A DNA stretch of 64,000 nucleotides. Source: Sediminibacillus albus (GTDB lineage: Bacteria; Bacillota; Bacilli; Bacillales; Amphibacillaceae). Positions 39,788 to 49,175 of this stretch are shown here, one piece after another. How positions within the stretch are numbered: the stretch's first letter is position 1; each line of letters begins with the position of its first letter. The notes below the pieces were generated by a model that worked only from the letters and a program-made list of their open reading frames with translations, made no database searches and was not told the DNA's origin. Position numbers and translations under genes: made by a program. The DNA is taken from NCBI RefSeq assembly GCF_900101125.1, contig NZ_FNFL01000003.1:62001-126000 (forward strand), read 5' to 3'.

Positions 39788-40939
39788 CTAATTTTCCAGT
39801 TGAAACGAAGCAGGCCGATCTTCTCTCTGGTGAAAATGGTAGCGGATGGCTTCAGCGATTCTTACTGAAGCCTGACCATCGCCGTACGGGTTGGAGGCTT
39901 TGGCCATGGCAGCATAAGCTGCGGGATCAGACAATAGTTCATCTGCCAAATGAAAAATATTATCTTCCACAGTTCCGGCCAGTTTTAATGTGCCAGCCTT
40001 TATTCCTTCCGGTCGTTCTGTCGTATCCCGAAGAACAAGAACAGGAACCCCAAGGGAAGGTGCTTCCTCTTGAACCCCGCCAGAATCAGTTAAAATTAAG
40101 TGGGCGCGGGAAGCAAAGTTGTGAAAATCAACTACGCCCAGCGGTTCAATCAGCTTAATCCGATCATCGTTGCCGAGAATCTCAATAGCCGTTTCCCGGA
40201 CTACCGGATTTAAGTGGACCGGATAAACGACTTGGATATCGTCATGGGTCTCGACCAACCGCTTGATGGCACGAAACATTTGCTGCATGTTGGAGCCGAG
40301 ATTTTCCCGGCGGTGGGCGGTCATCAACACTAGGCGCTTTCCTCCAAGCTTATCAAGGATTTTACTGGAATAATTCGAATCGACAGTTGTCTTAAGTGCA
40401 TCAATCGCTGTATTTCCAGTCACAAAAATGCTATCCGCCGGCTTGTTTTCCTTGATTAGATTTTGCTTTGATTGGTTTGTCGGAGAAAAATGGAGATCTG
40501 CCATAATGCCTGTCAGCTGGCGATTCATTTCTTCCGGATATGGTGAATATTTATTCCATGTGCGCAGCCCGGCTTCCACGTGGCCGACCGCAATTTGATT
40601 ATAATAAGCTGCGAGTGAAGCAGCAAAGGTCGTTGTCGTATCGCCATGGACAAGTACGATATCAGGGTTGGTCTGCTTCATCACTTCGTCCAGGCCTTCG
40701 AGGGCTCTATTAGTAATTTGCGCCAAGGTCTGACGAGACTTCATGATATTTAAATCATAATCAGGAGTGATTCCAAAAATGCCAAGTACTTGGTCGAGCA
40801 TTTCTCTATGTTGTGCCGTAACTGTAACAATCGCTTCAAATTGTTCCGGCCGCTTATTTAGCTCAAGCACTAAAGGAGCCATTTTGATTGCTTCCGGCCT
40901 TGTGCCGAAAATTGTCATCACCTTGATCGGTTTCCCCAT
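39788..40939 (-). CDS. wecB: UDP-N-acetylglucosamine 2-epimerase (non-hydrolysing)
   Basis: 383 residues. Interconverts UDP-GlcNAc and UDP-ManNAc, supplying ManNAc for teichoic-acid linkage units and other surface polymers (called MnaA/YvyH in B. subtilis). KVMTIFGTRPEAIKMAPLVL at the start, VHGDTTTTFAASLAAYY, GHVEAGLRTWNKYSPYPEEM and ILTDSGGVQEEAPSLGVP are the classic blocks, including the catalytic Asp/Glu/His set. Confidence 0.96.
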   Translation of the reverse strand: MGKPIKVMTIFGTRPEAIKMAPLVLELNKRPEQFEAIVTVTAQHREMLDQVLGIFGITPDYDLNIMKSRQTLAQITNRALEGLDEVMKQTNPDIVLVHGDTTTTFAASLAAYYNQIAVGHVEAGLRTWNKYSPYPEEMNRQLTGIMADLHFSPTNQSKQNLIKENKPADSIFVTGNTAIDALKTTVDSNYSSKILDKLGGKRLVLMTAHRRENLGSNMQQMFRAIKRLVETHDDIQVVYPVHLNPVVRETAIEILGNDDRIKLIEPLGVVDFHNFASRAHLILTDSGGVQEEAPSLGVPVLVLRDTTERPEGIKAGTLKLAGTVEDNIFHLADELLSDPAAYAAMAKASNPYGDGQASVRIAEAIRYHFHQREDRPASFQLEN

Positions 40940-40966
40940 GAAATGCCACTCCTTACTATTTACTGC

Positions 40967-41596
40967 TTATTTTGTACCAAATAAACGGTCGCCGGCATCG
41001 CCTAACCCCGGCACGATATAGCCCTTCTCGTCCAATTTTTCATCGAGGGAAGCTAGATAAATATCAACATCAGGATGTTCTTCTTTAATTACTTCTACAC
41101 CTTCAGGCGCAGCAATTAAACACATCAATTTAATGTTCTTAGCACCGCGCTTCTTTAAGGAGTGAATAGCATCGTTTGCAGATCCACCTGTCGCCAGCAT
41201 CGGATCTATGACAATCAATTCACGTTCTTCAATGTCTGATGGCAGCTTAATGTAGTATTCCACTGGTTTTAACGTCTCAGGATCACGATAAAGACCGACA
41301 TGGCCTACTTTCGCAGCTGGAATCAAGCTCAAAATGCCGTCTACCATACCGAGCCCGGCACGCAGGATAGGAACAAGCCCTATCTTTTTACCACTAAGCG
41401 TTTTTGTCTTTGCTTGTGTAACAGGGGTATCGATGGTAATCTCTTCCACCGGCAAATCTCTAGTGATTTCGAATGCCATCAATCCCGCTACCTCATCAAC
41501 CAATTCGCGGAATTCTTTAGTCCCTGTACTTTTCTTACGTATGTAAGTTAACTTGTGTTGAATTAATGGATGATCCAGTACATATACATTTCCCAC
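40967..41596 (-). CDS. upp: Uracil phosphoribosyltransferase
   Basis: 209 residues from a GTG start ten bases after AAAGGAG, reading [20 protein letters not shown], which matches the B. subtilis Upp start. Salvages uracil to UMP with PRPP; the PRPP loop is [16 protein letters not shown] near residue 130 and [13 protein letters not shown] closes the protein. A reading from 41698 adds 34 non-homologous residues. Lies 27 bases upstream of wecB. Confidence 0.97.
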   Translation of the reverse strand: MGNVYVLDHPLIQHKLTYIRKKSTGTKEFRELVDEVAGLMAFEITRDLPVEEITIDTPVTQAKTKTLSGKKIGLVPILRAGLGMVDGILSLIPAAKVGHVGLYRDPETLKPVEYYIKLPSDIEERELIVIDPMLATGGSANDAIHSLKKRGAKNIKLMCLIAAPEGVEVIKEEHPDVDIYLASLDEKLDEKGYIVPGLGDAGDRLFGTK

Positions 41597-41721
41597 GTTC
41601 CGATCACTCCTTTGGTATATTTGCATCCTTAAAATTGTACTGAAAAAAACGTCTGCTTTCAAGCGTCCCTTTCCGTAAATGCCGAATTTATTCAGCAATG
41701 CCTTGGGAATGCAGACAAAAA

Positions 41722-41744
41722 GCCATCACCAGGGAAGATGATGG
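41722..41744 (-). terminator. Terminator after the small unknown gene
   Basis: GCCATC pairs with GATGGC around ACCAGGGAAGAT-type loop; TTTTTGTC follows on the minus strand. Confidence 0.75.
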
Positions 41745-41758
41745 CGGGTTATAAATAG

Positions 41759-41998
41759 TTAATCCTCTTCTTTTTCAGTTACAACTTCTATCACTTTTCT
41801 TTTTATTAAAAGCCGGCAATCTGGTGAAAGAGGGTCCTGTCTCGGGTCAATATGCCTCCCGCGCACAAGGAAACCGTCGAAAGTGAATAAGTCATTAAAC
41901 TCTCTTCGTTGGACGGCATCATACCCTTTTATGTGCAGGTTATACCCTTCTTCCGTTTCTACTACTCCGCCAATAGAAACTGTTGTCTTATCATTCAT
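41759..41998 (-). CDS. Unrecognised 79-residue protein between upp and glyA
   Basis: The ATG at 41998 has AGGAGGG seven bases upstream, better than an in-frame ATG at 42028. Begins MNDKTTVSIGGVVETEEGYN and ends RLLIKRKVIEVVTEKEED. It is charged, has no membrane helix or signal peptide, and looks like a small beta-rich cytoplasmic protein (alternating YNLHIKGYD, LFTFDGFLVRG). The strong ribosome site and its own terminator argue that it is real. I do not recognise the family. Confidence 0.7.
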   Translation of the reverse strand: MNDKTTVSIGGVVETEEGYNLHIKGYDAVQRREFNDLFTFDGFLVRGRHIDPRQDPLSPDCRLLIKRKVIEVVTEKEED

Positions 41999-42070
41999 TG
42001 TCGTCCCTCCTAAAATCGGTATACCCATGTAAGCGAAATTTTAAAAGGGTGATTAGAAGGAAATTTACGG

Positions 42071-42117
42071 AAAAAGCTTTCCCATCACCAGTCTTTTGGA
42101 GAAGGGAAAGCTTTTTT
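42071..42117 (-). terminator. Terminator after glyA
   Basis: AAAAAGCTTTCCC pairs with GGGAAAGCTTTTTT; T-run on either side. Confidence 0.88.
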
Positions 42118-42138
42118 AATGCGCAGTTAAGTCTGCCA

Positions 42139-43377
42139 CTAATTCTGATATAACGGGAATTTGTCTGTTAAAGCTTTGACTCTGGATTTTGCTTCCTCTA
42201 ACTTTTCCTGATTGCCGTGGTTTTTCAAGGTAAATGCAATTATGGCACCTACTTCATCCATTTCCTCCAGGCCAAAGCCGCGGCTTGTTACAGCGGCAGT
42301 ACCAATACGAATTCCGCTGGTTACAAATGGACTTTCCGGATCAAACGGAATCGTATTTTTATTGGTAGTCAGGCCAACATTATCCAACGCTTCTTCAGCA
42401 ACTTTTCCTGTCAATTCCAGGCCACGCAAATCCAATAACAGCAAATGGTTATCTGTTCCGCCGGATACGATACGGATTCCTTCCTTTTGCAAAGATTCAC
42501 CTAGCCGCTTCGCATTATCGATAATTTGTTGAGAGTACGTCTTAAAATCATCCTGCAAAGCTTCCTTGAAAGCCATCGCTTTGGCAGCAATCACATGCAT
42601 TAATGGACCGCCCTGCATTCCTGGAAACACGGATTTATCAATTTTTTTCGCAAATTCTTCCTTGCATAAAATCATTCCGCCGCGAGGACCTCTTAATGTT
42701 TTATGGGTAGTAGTCGTGACAAAGTCAGCATATGGAACTGGGTTTGGGTGAAGTCCAGCTGCCACAAGGCCAGCAATATGAGCCATATCTACCATCAAAT
42801 AAGCTCCTACTTCATCGGCAATTTCACGGAACTTTGCAAAATCGATTTTTCGCGAATAAGCACTTGCTCCCGCTACGATCAACTTCGGCTGCAACTCTTT
42901 TGCTTTCGCAAGGATGTCTTCATAATCAAGCTGCTCCCTGTCTTTGTCCACTCCATACTCTTCGAAGTTATAAAGCTTGCCGCTGAAATTGACAGGACTG
43001 CCATGGGTTAAATGGCCGCCGTGGCTTAAATTCATACCAAGTACTGTATCGCCGATTTCCAATGCGGTAAAGTACACAGCCATGTTAGCCTGGGCACCGG
43101 AGTGCGGCTGTACATTAGCATGATCTGCCCCAAACAATTCCTTTGCGCGGTCACGGGCTAGATCCTCTGCAACATCGACATATTCGCAACCGCCATAATA
43201 GCGTCGGCCAGGATAACCTTCTGCATACTTATTGGTGAGTACGGAACCTTGTGCTTCCATAACCGCTTGCGATACAAAATTTTCAGACGCTATCAATTCG
43301 ATTTTGTCGTTTTGGCGCCTTCTTTCATCCTCGATTGCCTGAAAAAGCTCTTGATCCTTTTGTTTCACATGTTCCAT
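42139..43377 (-). CDS. glyA: Serine hydroxymethyltransferase
   Basis: 412 residues, PLP enzyme converting serine and tetrahydrofolate to glycine and methylene-THF. [20 protein letters not shown] at the start, [15 protein letters not shown], the PLP Lys in [15 protein letters not shown] near residue 225, and the C-terminal [16 protein letters not shown] are all present. Full length and unremarkable. Confidence 0.98.
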   Translation of the reverse strand: MEHVKQKDQELFQAIEDERRRQNDKIELIASENFVSQAVMEAQGSVLTNKYAEGYPGRRYYGGCEYVDVAEDLARDRAKELFGADHANVQPHSGAQANMAVYFTALEIGDTVLGMNLSHGGHLTHGSPVNFSGKLYNFEEYGVDKDREQLDYEDILAKAKELQPKLIVAGASAYSRKIDFAKFREIADEVGAYLMVDMAHIAGLVAAGLHPNPVPYADFVTTTTHKTLRGPRGGMILCKEEFAKKIDKSVFPGMQGGPLMHVIAAKAMAFKEALQDDFKTYSQQIIDNAKRLGESLQKEGIRIVSGGTDNHLLLLDLRGLELTGKVAEEALDNVGLTTNKNTIPFDPESPFVTSGIRIGTAAVTSRGFGLEEMDEVGAIIAFTLKNHGNQEKLEEAKSRVKALTDKFPLYQN

Positions 43378-43544
43378 TGCGTAATGCCCCCTTAATCGTA
43401 TTGGTTACTGAATTTCCTGCCATCGGCCATTATAAGGCCTGACTGGCGGCTGCAGCGACTGAAAAACAAACACTGCATCGTTAACTCCCTCTGGGAAAAC
43501 ACAGAGGAACATATTTATTCAATCTATCAAAATAGTAACATTAA

Positions 43545-44108
43545 TTAGTCGCAGAAAACACCCGAATCGTCTTGCGGGTAAACTGCACGCTCGCCGCCAA
43601 TTAACTTCGGGCGTGTTCTGGCTGTATTAACTCTGGCATTTCCGGCAGAACGCTGTTTAAATCTTAGCGGCACTGCCACCCGGCGCAGATGCATACCTAT
43701 CATTGTTTCTCCGATATCCATACCTGCATCGGCTGAAATAGTTTCGGCAAGCACTGGTTCGCGGAAGTGCTTATAAGCATAGGAAGCCATCGATCCGCCC
43801 GCCTTAGGGACAGGAACAGCCGTAACTTGTTGGTATCCTCGCTGAACCAGAGTGTCTCTTTCCATGACGAGAGCACGGTTTAAGTGCTCACAACATTGAA
43901 AAGTTAGTTGAATCCCGGAGTTTTTCTGAAGACGTTCCATCTCACTGAAAATAACCGAAGCTATCTCCTCACTTCCAGATGTACCGATACGCTGGCCGGC
44001 AACCTCGCTCGTAGAACAACCGACTACAAACAGCTGGCCCTGTTTTAAATACCCCGTAGACAGCCATTCGTCAACTAGCGCTGCCAGCTCTTCCTGCAAG
44101 TGCTTCAT
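43545..44108 (-). CDS. ywlG: UPF0340 / TIGR01440 family protein YwlG
   Basis: 187 residues. Conserved family of unknown function sitting between rpiB and glyA in Bacilli, as here. LFVVGCSTSEVAGQRIGTSG near the N-terminus and HLNRALVMERDTL in the middle are typical. ATG at 44108 is eight bases after GGAGG; a longer frame to 44147 lacks support. No catalytic assignment. Confidence 0.92.
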   Translation of the reverse strand: MKHLQEELAALVDEWLSTGYLKQGQLFVVGCSTSEVAGQRIGTSGSEEIASVIFSEMERLQKNSGIQLTFQCCEHLNRALVMERDTLVQRGYQQVTAVPVPKAGGSMASYAYKHFREPVLAETISADAGMDIGETMIGMHLRRVAVPLRFKQRSAGNARVNTARTRPKLIGGERAVYPQDDSGVFCD

Positions 44109-44160
44109 CCATACAACCTCCATTTCTGTGAGAACAGTTCCCTGCATCTAGATTGGTTTT

Positions 44161-44601
44161 TTACTTGGTTTCGTAGTCAGCAATTTTGCCGATCCTGTTT
44201 GCATGGCGCCCTGCCTGGAATTCTGTTTCCAACCATGTTTTGACGATTTCCCTGGCCAAACCAGGCCCGATAACCCGTTCCCCCATGGTAATCATATTCG
44301 AATCATTATGTTCTCTAGTCGCCTTGGCACTAAACACATCATGAACTAATGCAGCACGAATCCCTTTTACTTTATTCGCCGAAATCGACATACCTATCCC
44401 TGTTCCGCAAATTAATATTCCTTTATCAAATTCGCCGCTGGCCACTCGTTCAGCTGCAGGAATTCCATAATCAGGATAATCAACGGAATCAGCGCAGTCA
44501 CAACCAATATCTTGATATTCAATATTCATTTCCTCCAGCAGTCCGCTTATTTCTTTACGTAAGCTTATACCTCCATGATCAGAGGCTAGAATCACTTTCA
44601 T
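44161..44601 (-). CDS. rpiB: Ribose 5-phosphate isomerase B
   Basis: 146 residues of the RpiB/LacAB family. ILASDHGGISLRKEI at the start, Cys65 in GILICGTGIGMSISANK and His98 in ATREHNDSN are the catalytic and phosphate-binding parts. Interconverts ribose and ribulose 5-phosphate. The 44602-44946 stretch upstream has only low-quality overlapping frames and I see no gene there. Confidence 0.95.
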   Translation of the reverse strand: MKVILASDHGGISLRKEISGLLEEMNIEYQDIGCDCADSVDYPDYGIPAAERVASGEFDKGILICGTGIGMSISANKVKGIRAALVHDVFSAKATREHNDSNMITMGERVIGPGLAREIVKTWLETEFQAGRHANRIGKIADYETK

Positions 44602-44946
44602 TATTTATGCTCCTTTTCCAACTTGGCGTTTTTGTAAGTATACTGGCATGGTCGAAGGGTTTTAGATTAACCATTGATGGCTTTAAATACTTCCATCGAA
44701 GCAGCAAGAGATAGCAAAGGGTGCGCTGCAGCAGAGCAAAAACCAGACTCCATTTTTTGCGTCTTGTCCCGAAAAATAATATCTTGCAAGAACTTCTCCT
44801 ACACTTCCTTTCAAGTATAGAAGAAACAAGTGGATGGACAGCCGTTCTGCTCTCATCCTGTTTTTCCCAGCCATCTCTTCTCTGCATTTAATCAGGAAGC
44901 TTGCCCTCTCCAGCCGTAAATTCCTCGCGATCGGCGAGTACCATTT

Positions 44947-45555
44947 CTATCTATTGTCTATCTTTTTTGCGAGCAGTTCAATATACTTTTCAATTTCTTG
45001 CAAAGTTACCTGATACGTATTTACATTTCCGCCAAAGGGATCGGAAATGTCGTAATTGGGCAGGATCGCCTCTAGTTGGCGAATATTATTTATTTCTTCC
45101 CGCAAATAATCATGCAGCGCTTTATCCATTTTATAAGGGTCCATCTTTTTACCGTTTTCTTTCATAAAAATGGCCCGCTTTTCTTCTAAATCCGAATAAG
45201 CCTTTTTCAGCTTCTCCCAGGTTTCCTGGTCGCCTTCCATCACATACTCTTTAAGGGTAAACAATTTCTCGTTGAAAGCCGGATATTGCATGGCAAGCGA
45301 TTGTTTATGCTGGGATGTCATGGTTAAAACCAAATCGGCCCAATGCAGCAAATCCAGAGTTACCGGTTGTGATTGGTGATCCATCTTGATTTGCTTCCTC
45401 GCCAGAACATCCAGAGTGCTTTGCGAAGCGCGCTGTCCTTTACCGGCGAAGATCCCGGCAGATTCAACCTCTGCCTCGGGCAGTTTTTCTTTCAGCAAGG
45501 CTTCCGCCATCGGACTGCGACAGGTATTTCCTGTACAAACGAACAAAATCCTCAT
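44947..45555 (-). CDS. ywlE: Protein-arginine-phosphatase YwlE, with a charged insertion
   Basis: 202 residues of the low-molecular-weight phosphatase family. Active-site loop FVCTGNTCRSP has nucleophile Cys7, Arg13 and Thr11, the residue linked to arginine specificity in YwlE. General acid Asp is in DISDPFGGNV near residue 175. YwlE reverses McsB arginine phosphorylation. B. subtilis YwlE has about 150 residues; here roughly 50 extra charged, helix-like residues (GDQETWEKLKKAYSDLEEKR...) sit between TLKEYV and the DPFGG loop. The frame is intact through the insert. Confidence 0.9.
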   Translation of the reverse strand: MRILFVCTGNTCRSPMAEALLKEKLPEAEVESAGIFAGKGQRASQSTLDVLARKQIKMDHQSQPVTLDLLHWADLVLTMTSQHKQSLAMQYPAFNEKLFTLKEYVMEGDQETWEKLKKAYSDLEEKRAIFMKENGKKMDPYKMDKALHDYLREEINNIRQLEAILPNYDISDPFGGNVNTYQVTLQEIEKYIELLAKKIDNR

Positions 45556-45746
45556 TTCCTGATACCTCCAGCTGTAAATAATGGAATGAAAGAAACGAGC
45601 TCATCATGTATCCCTACATTCCGTGTCCGTATATTTATTCTTTTTCATTATATCATTTAGCCTGAAAGTTCTCGCGGGAAACGATAACTTTCATCCTATC
45701 CGTTTCTTTGCAGAAAATAAGCAAGGAACCCTGTGACAACAAAAAA

Positions 45747-45778
45747 GGCCGCCTCCTCTTTAGTATAAGGAGACGACC
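45747..45778 (-). terminator. Terminator after mntP
   Basis: GGCCGCCTCCT pairs with AGGAGACGACC; the minus strand continues TTTTTTGTTG. Confidence 0.8.
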
Positions 45779-45783
45779 AGCTA

Positions 45784-46338
45784 TTACCCGAATATAATTT
45801 TTAATCCAAACGCACACAAGATACTTCCGCCTAGCAATTCACTATACACACCCATCAGGCCTCTAGCCTTCCTCCCAAGCAGCAGGCCGGACCATGTCAG
45901 CATGGCGCTGAATAACCCGAACAACATGATTGCCAGAAAGGTCCTTACTCCTGACATGCCAAGACTTAAGCCAACCGAAAAGCTATCAAGGCTGACGCTT
46001 AATGAGAATAAAATGAGTCCAATTCCAATTGGACTGATCAGCTTTTTATGTTCCCGGTTAAAAGAAGACAGCAGCATTTGCATGCCTAGTGCAAACAGCA
46101 GCAAGCCGCCGCCAAGAATGGCAAAGCCTTCTATTTTAGTGGAAATGAATTTGCCGACCACGATTCCAATAAACGGCATAAGCATGTGGAATATGCCAAC
46201 CGAAATACCAACGATAAATATCCGTTTCAGCCTTAAGGCCTGCATCCCCATTCCTAAACCAACAGAAAATGCGTCCATCCCTAAAGCCGCTGCCATAAAA
46301 ATCAAGGAAATATATTCCCCCGCATTCACACCAGCCAT
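45784..46338 (-). CDS. mntP: Manganese efflux pump MntP
   Basis: 184 residues, six hydrophobic helices. The two family repeats are ALGMDAFSVGLGMG near residue 20 and SLDSFSVGLSLGMSG near residue 115, each with the metal-linked Asp. In B. subtilis it is YwlD. The upstream gap of 119 bases shows no yybP-ykoY riboswitch that I can recognise. Confidence 0.93.
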   Translation of the reverse strand: MAGVNAGEYISLIFMAAALGMDAFSVGLGMGMQALRLKRIFIVGISVGIFHMLMPFIGIVVGKFISTKIEGFAILGGGLLLFALGMQMLLSSFNREHKKLISPIGIGLILFSLSVSLDSFSVGLSLGMSGVRTFLAIMLFGLFSAMLTWSGLLLGRKARGLMGVYSELLGGSILCAFGLKIIFG

Positions 46339-46457
46339 ACCGCCAACCCCTCTCCGGACATGCTATTCCACTATATGCCGGAGAGACAAGTTATATGCCA
46401 AACTGCCAGAAACTCTCCCATGTGAAGATGAGGAAAAACCATTCTTTCTTTATATGC

Positions 46458-47513
46458 TTAATATAGTTGGCTGAGTTTTTTGCTGGCAGCTTTGTTTAGT
46501 CGATTCATAACTGCTTGGCCGACGCCTGTTTCGGAATAAGTTTCACAAAGGATGATATCGACATCTGATTTTTTGAAAGCTCTCAATGTATCGTATAGAT
46601 GGACTGCTACTTCATTTAAATTTTTATGTGATCCACACACTTTAATATTATCCGCACGGATTACTTGCGCCATTTCCCTGCTGGCTATTACACCTGTTTT
46701 GTAGCCGTTCTGTTTACAGTCATCAATTTGGGCCTGCAGGAATTCCGCATCCCCTTCAACAAGCCACAGTGGAGCCTCAGGTGCATAGTGGGTGTACTTC
46801 ATACCAGGTGACCGTGGTGTTTGATTCTGCTCATTTTCAGTCACTTGTTCTGCAAGAGCAGGATCTACCATAACAGTACCAAGCACTTCTTCTAATTGCT
46901 CGCGCGTTACTCCGCCCGGCCGTAAAATGATTGGTACATTACTTGTACAATCAACGACCGTTGATTCAACCCCAACCCCAGTTGTACCGCCGTCTAACAA
47001 CCCGGCAATTCTGCCATTTAAATCATCGTAGACATGATTAGCAGTTGTGGGGCTCGGCCTTCCTGATTTATTAGCGCTCGGTGCGGCCAGCGGCAGACGG
47101 CAAGCTTGCAGAAGGGCGCTCGCAACTGGATGATCCGGAATTCTGACAGCAATTGAAGACAGGCCAGCTGTTACATTTTCAGCAATTGTTCCATTGCTTT
47201 TTAAAATGATTGTCAATGGACCTGGCGTAAATGCTGCTAACAGCTGTTCAGCGATTTCCGGGATTAGTTTCACGTAATCGTTCATTTGCGATTTATCTGC
47301 AAAGTGTACAATCAGCGGATTATCGGACGGCCTCCCCTTCGCTTGGAATATTTTTTCTACCGCCTCATAGCTTGTTGCATCTGCACCAAGCCCATATACT
47401 GTTTCTGTCGGAAAAGCGACTACTTGCCGATCGGTTAGTAATTCCGCCGCTTCACTGACTGCCCGCTGTATCTCTTTATGTTCCTCTAGTTTCCATACTT
47501 TCGTGTCTATCAT
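46458..47513 (-). CDS. ywlC: L-threonylcarbamoyladenylate synthase (Sua5/YwlC)
   Basis: 351 residues, Sua5-type with both the YrdC domain and a C-terminal Sua5 domain. First enzyme of tRNA t6A37 synthesis. VVAFPTETVYGLGADATSYE, KGRPSDNPLIVH, AAPSANKSGRPSPTT and ILRPGGVTREQLE are family blocks; SPGMKYTHYAPEAPLWLV leads into the Sua5 domain. Start at MIDTKVWKLEE with AAAGGAG upstream; the longer reading to 47594 overlaps a DnaA box and is not homologous. Confidence 0.95.
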   Translation of the reverse strand: MIDTKVWKLEEHKEIQRAVSEAAELLTDRQVVAFPTETVYGLGADATSYEAVEKIFQAKGRPSDNPLIVHFADKSQMNDYVKLIPEIAEQLLAAFTPGPLTIILKSNGTIAENVTAGLSSIAVRIPDHPVASALLQACRLPLAAPSANKSGRPSPTTANHVYDDLNGRIAGLLDGGTTGVGVESTVVDCTSNVPIILRPGGVTREQLEEVLGTVMVDPALAEQVTENEQNQTPRSPGMKYTHYAPEAPLWLVEGDAEFLQAQIDDCKQNGYKTGVIASREMAQVIRADNIKVCGSHKNLNEVAVHLYDTLRAFKKSDVDIILCETYSETGVGQAVMNRLNKAASKKLSQLY

Positions 47514-47586
47514 TTCGATTAACTCCTTTATTAATAAAAGCTTGGCAGGTAACCTCCAAGCATAAAACAGATAAGTTATTAACACT

Positions 47587-47860
47587 TTATCCACATTATG
47601 TAATTATTCAGGCAATTCCGCAAGTTTCCTCTTCGTTATACTGGTGCTTGCCACAAAAAAGCCGCATGCTTGGCAGAAAAACCACAACCCCTGGCACCGC
47701 CGGGATGACAAGGGTGTTTCAGAGCAAATAACTCGATCAAATAATGGAAGGATAGATTATTTTCCAACCCTTGCATTTATCCACACATCTTGCCAGCCGG
47801 CAGGGTTTATTTGCAGTATTCCACAACTTATCAACAGTAATCAAGGTGATTTGTGGATAA
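47587..47860. promoter_or_regulatory. DnaA-box cluster upstream of ywlC
   Basis: Exact TTATCCACA occurs at 47587-47595 and 47777-47785 and, inverted, at 47852-47860. A one-mismatch TTATCAACA lies at 47828-47836. B. subtilis is known to have DnaA-box clusters at a few intergenic sites including ywlC, where bound DnaA tunes replication initiation. The 47514-47950 stretch contains no gene, only this cluster and some hairpin-like sequence near 47640-47680. Confidence 0.75.
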
Positions 47861-47950
47861 CCATTCAGCTATCCCTTTGGTAATTAAATGCGATATCACC
47901 CACGCCTTGTACGGTTAAGTTCCCTCTATACACTACTGCAAACAGGCAGC

Positions 47951-48379
47951 TTAATGTTCGTGCGTTCCTGTGCGTAATTTCTTTGTCCACCACTGGCCTT
48001 CGGTTAAATCCTGGCCTTCTGGAAAGGCAGGAGATGGTTCTTTCTGAAACTCCAATAACGACAGCAATGTATCTAACGCAGGCTGGTGACTGTGAATGAA
48101 CAGGCCAGTCCCTTTTTGCTCGCTGGCCATAGCAATTGCCGTTTCAATAATTGCCAGCGGAAAAGAACCGGGCACTCCATCCTTAATGTACAGGCTTTTC
48201 AGCCAATAACCTGACTTCTCAACAGGAATCAGGGCAAAAAATGCTTTATACTCTCCCTGGTAATCAATTAACCGTCCATACTCTCTCAACGATTGCTGTT
48301 CAGAGAAGGTATTCCAGGATCCTTCAAAAAAAACCTCTAATGCTTGATCATCCAATTGGCTCGCGCTTATCAGTTTCAT
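47951..48379 (-). CDS. Unassigned 142-residue protein at the ywlB position
   Basis: Lies between spoIIR and ywlC, where B. subtilis has ywlA/ywlB. Start MKLISASQLDDQALEVFFEG is seven bases after AGGGAG. The central part (YGRLIDYQGEYKAFFALIPV, WLKSLYIKDGVPGSFPLAII, ETAIAMASEQKGTGLFIHSH) has the strand-helix rhythm and the LYI segment of GNAT acetyltransferases, but the usual acetyl-CoA QxxGxG/A loop is not present. I would call it GNAT-like at low confidence and otherwise unknown. The window of expression cannot be inferred. Confidence 0.7.
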   Translation of the reverse strand: MKLISASQLDDQALEVFFEGSWNTFSEQQSLREYGRLIDYQGEYKAFFALIPVEKSGYWLKSLYIKDGVPGSFPLAIIETAIAMASEQKGTGLFIHSHQPALDTLLSLLEFQKEPSPAFPEGQDLTEGQWWTKKLRTGTHEH

Positions 48380-48478
48380 CCATACACTCCCTATCAACAT
48401 ATTCAGTGTCCAGATCTAGCATCTCTCCGGCCTTCACTTAGTCTATTCTATGATTGATAGAAAGGAAATATGATAGAT

Positions 48479-49084
48479 TTAACTAAACCATTCAAAAAGA
48501 AAAAATTTCACTTCCACTTCTTCCTCGCCCACTTGCTCTGCTTCGGCTTCTTCTGTTTCTTTATCTGTTTCGGCAACAGTGGTCCCGTCAGAAAAATCGA
48601 GGAAGCATAATGGCGGGAATAGTACACACCACCAGTTAGCGCCATTGCCATTTCCAAGTGTGATTAAAATCGCTTCGTATTCGCCAGCCGGGTAAATATA
48701 AGATCCATACACTTTTGCAGGAAAATTCACCCGATCACCATAGTCTACTTGATAGGATTGGTGTGATCCTTGTTCCTCAAGAACTGTTTTCACGGTAGCT
48801 TTTATTTGCGGAAGCTTGTTTTGGATGGTCTCCCTCGCTTCCTCGATATCATCTATTTCCTTGACCCACTCTGTAATATTATTATTGACCCGGTCGCGGA
48901 TTTTCCGCTTCAGCTCCTGGTCGTTTTCACCATCACTATTTGCTAATATGCGCAAGCGAATCGCATCATCCGGGATAACCTGGTAGTCTGCACTGCTGCT
49001 TTGATCCCATTCTCCTAATCCTTTGGTTGGAAGAACTCCTAATAGTGCCAAAAAAATAATAAAATAAATAATATAACTGCGCAT
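48479..49084 (-). CDS. spoIIR: Stage II sporulation protein R (SpoIIR)
   Basis: 201 residues with an N-terminal membrane/signal segment (IIYFIIFLALLGVLPTKG). Conserved IPDDAIRLRILANSDGENDQ and YPAGEYEAILITLGNGNGAN ... WWCVLFPPLCFLDFS, the SpoIIR hallmark. Secreted from the forespore to trigger SpoIIGA processing of pro-sigma-E. The C-terminus is acidic (ETEEAEAEQVGEEEVEV). Position after prmC is conserved. Confidence 0.96.
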   Translation of the reverse strand: MRSYIIYFIIFLALLGVLPTKGLGEWDQSSSADYQVIPDDAIRLRILANSDGENDQELKRKIRDRVNNNITEWVKEIDDIEEARETIQNKLPQIKATVKTVLEEQGSHQSYQVDYGDRVNFPAKVYGSYIYPAGEYEAILITLGNGNGANWWCVLFPPLCFLDFSDGTTVAETDKETEEAEAEQVGEEEVEVKFFLFEWFS

Positions 49085-49175
49085 GCTTCCTGCCCCTTTC
49101 TTAACTGCTTAGCAACAGTATGGACAGGAGGCGATGCTTTTAAACTGGTAATCTACTATTTTTTTTATCCCTCAT

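Noticed and set aside
44579-44887. 102- and 63-codon minus frames between rpiB and ywlE
   Set aside because: Mutually overlapping in different frames, overlap the rpiB start, no homology recognised.
46339-46457. Manganese (yybP-ykoY) riboswitch before mntP
   Set aside because: The gap is short and the conserved loops of that riboswitch are not visible.
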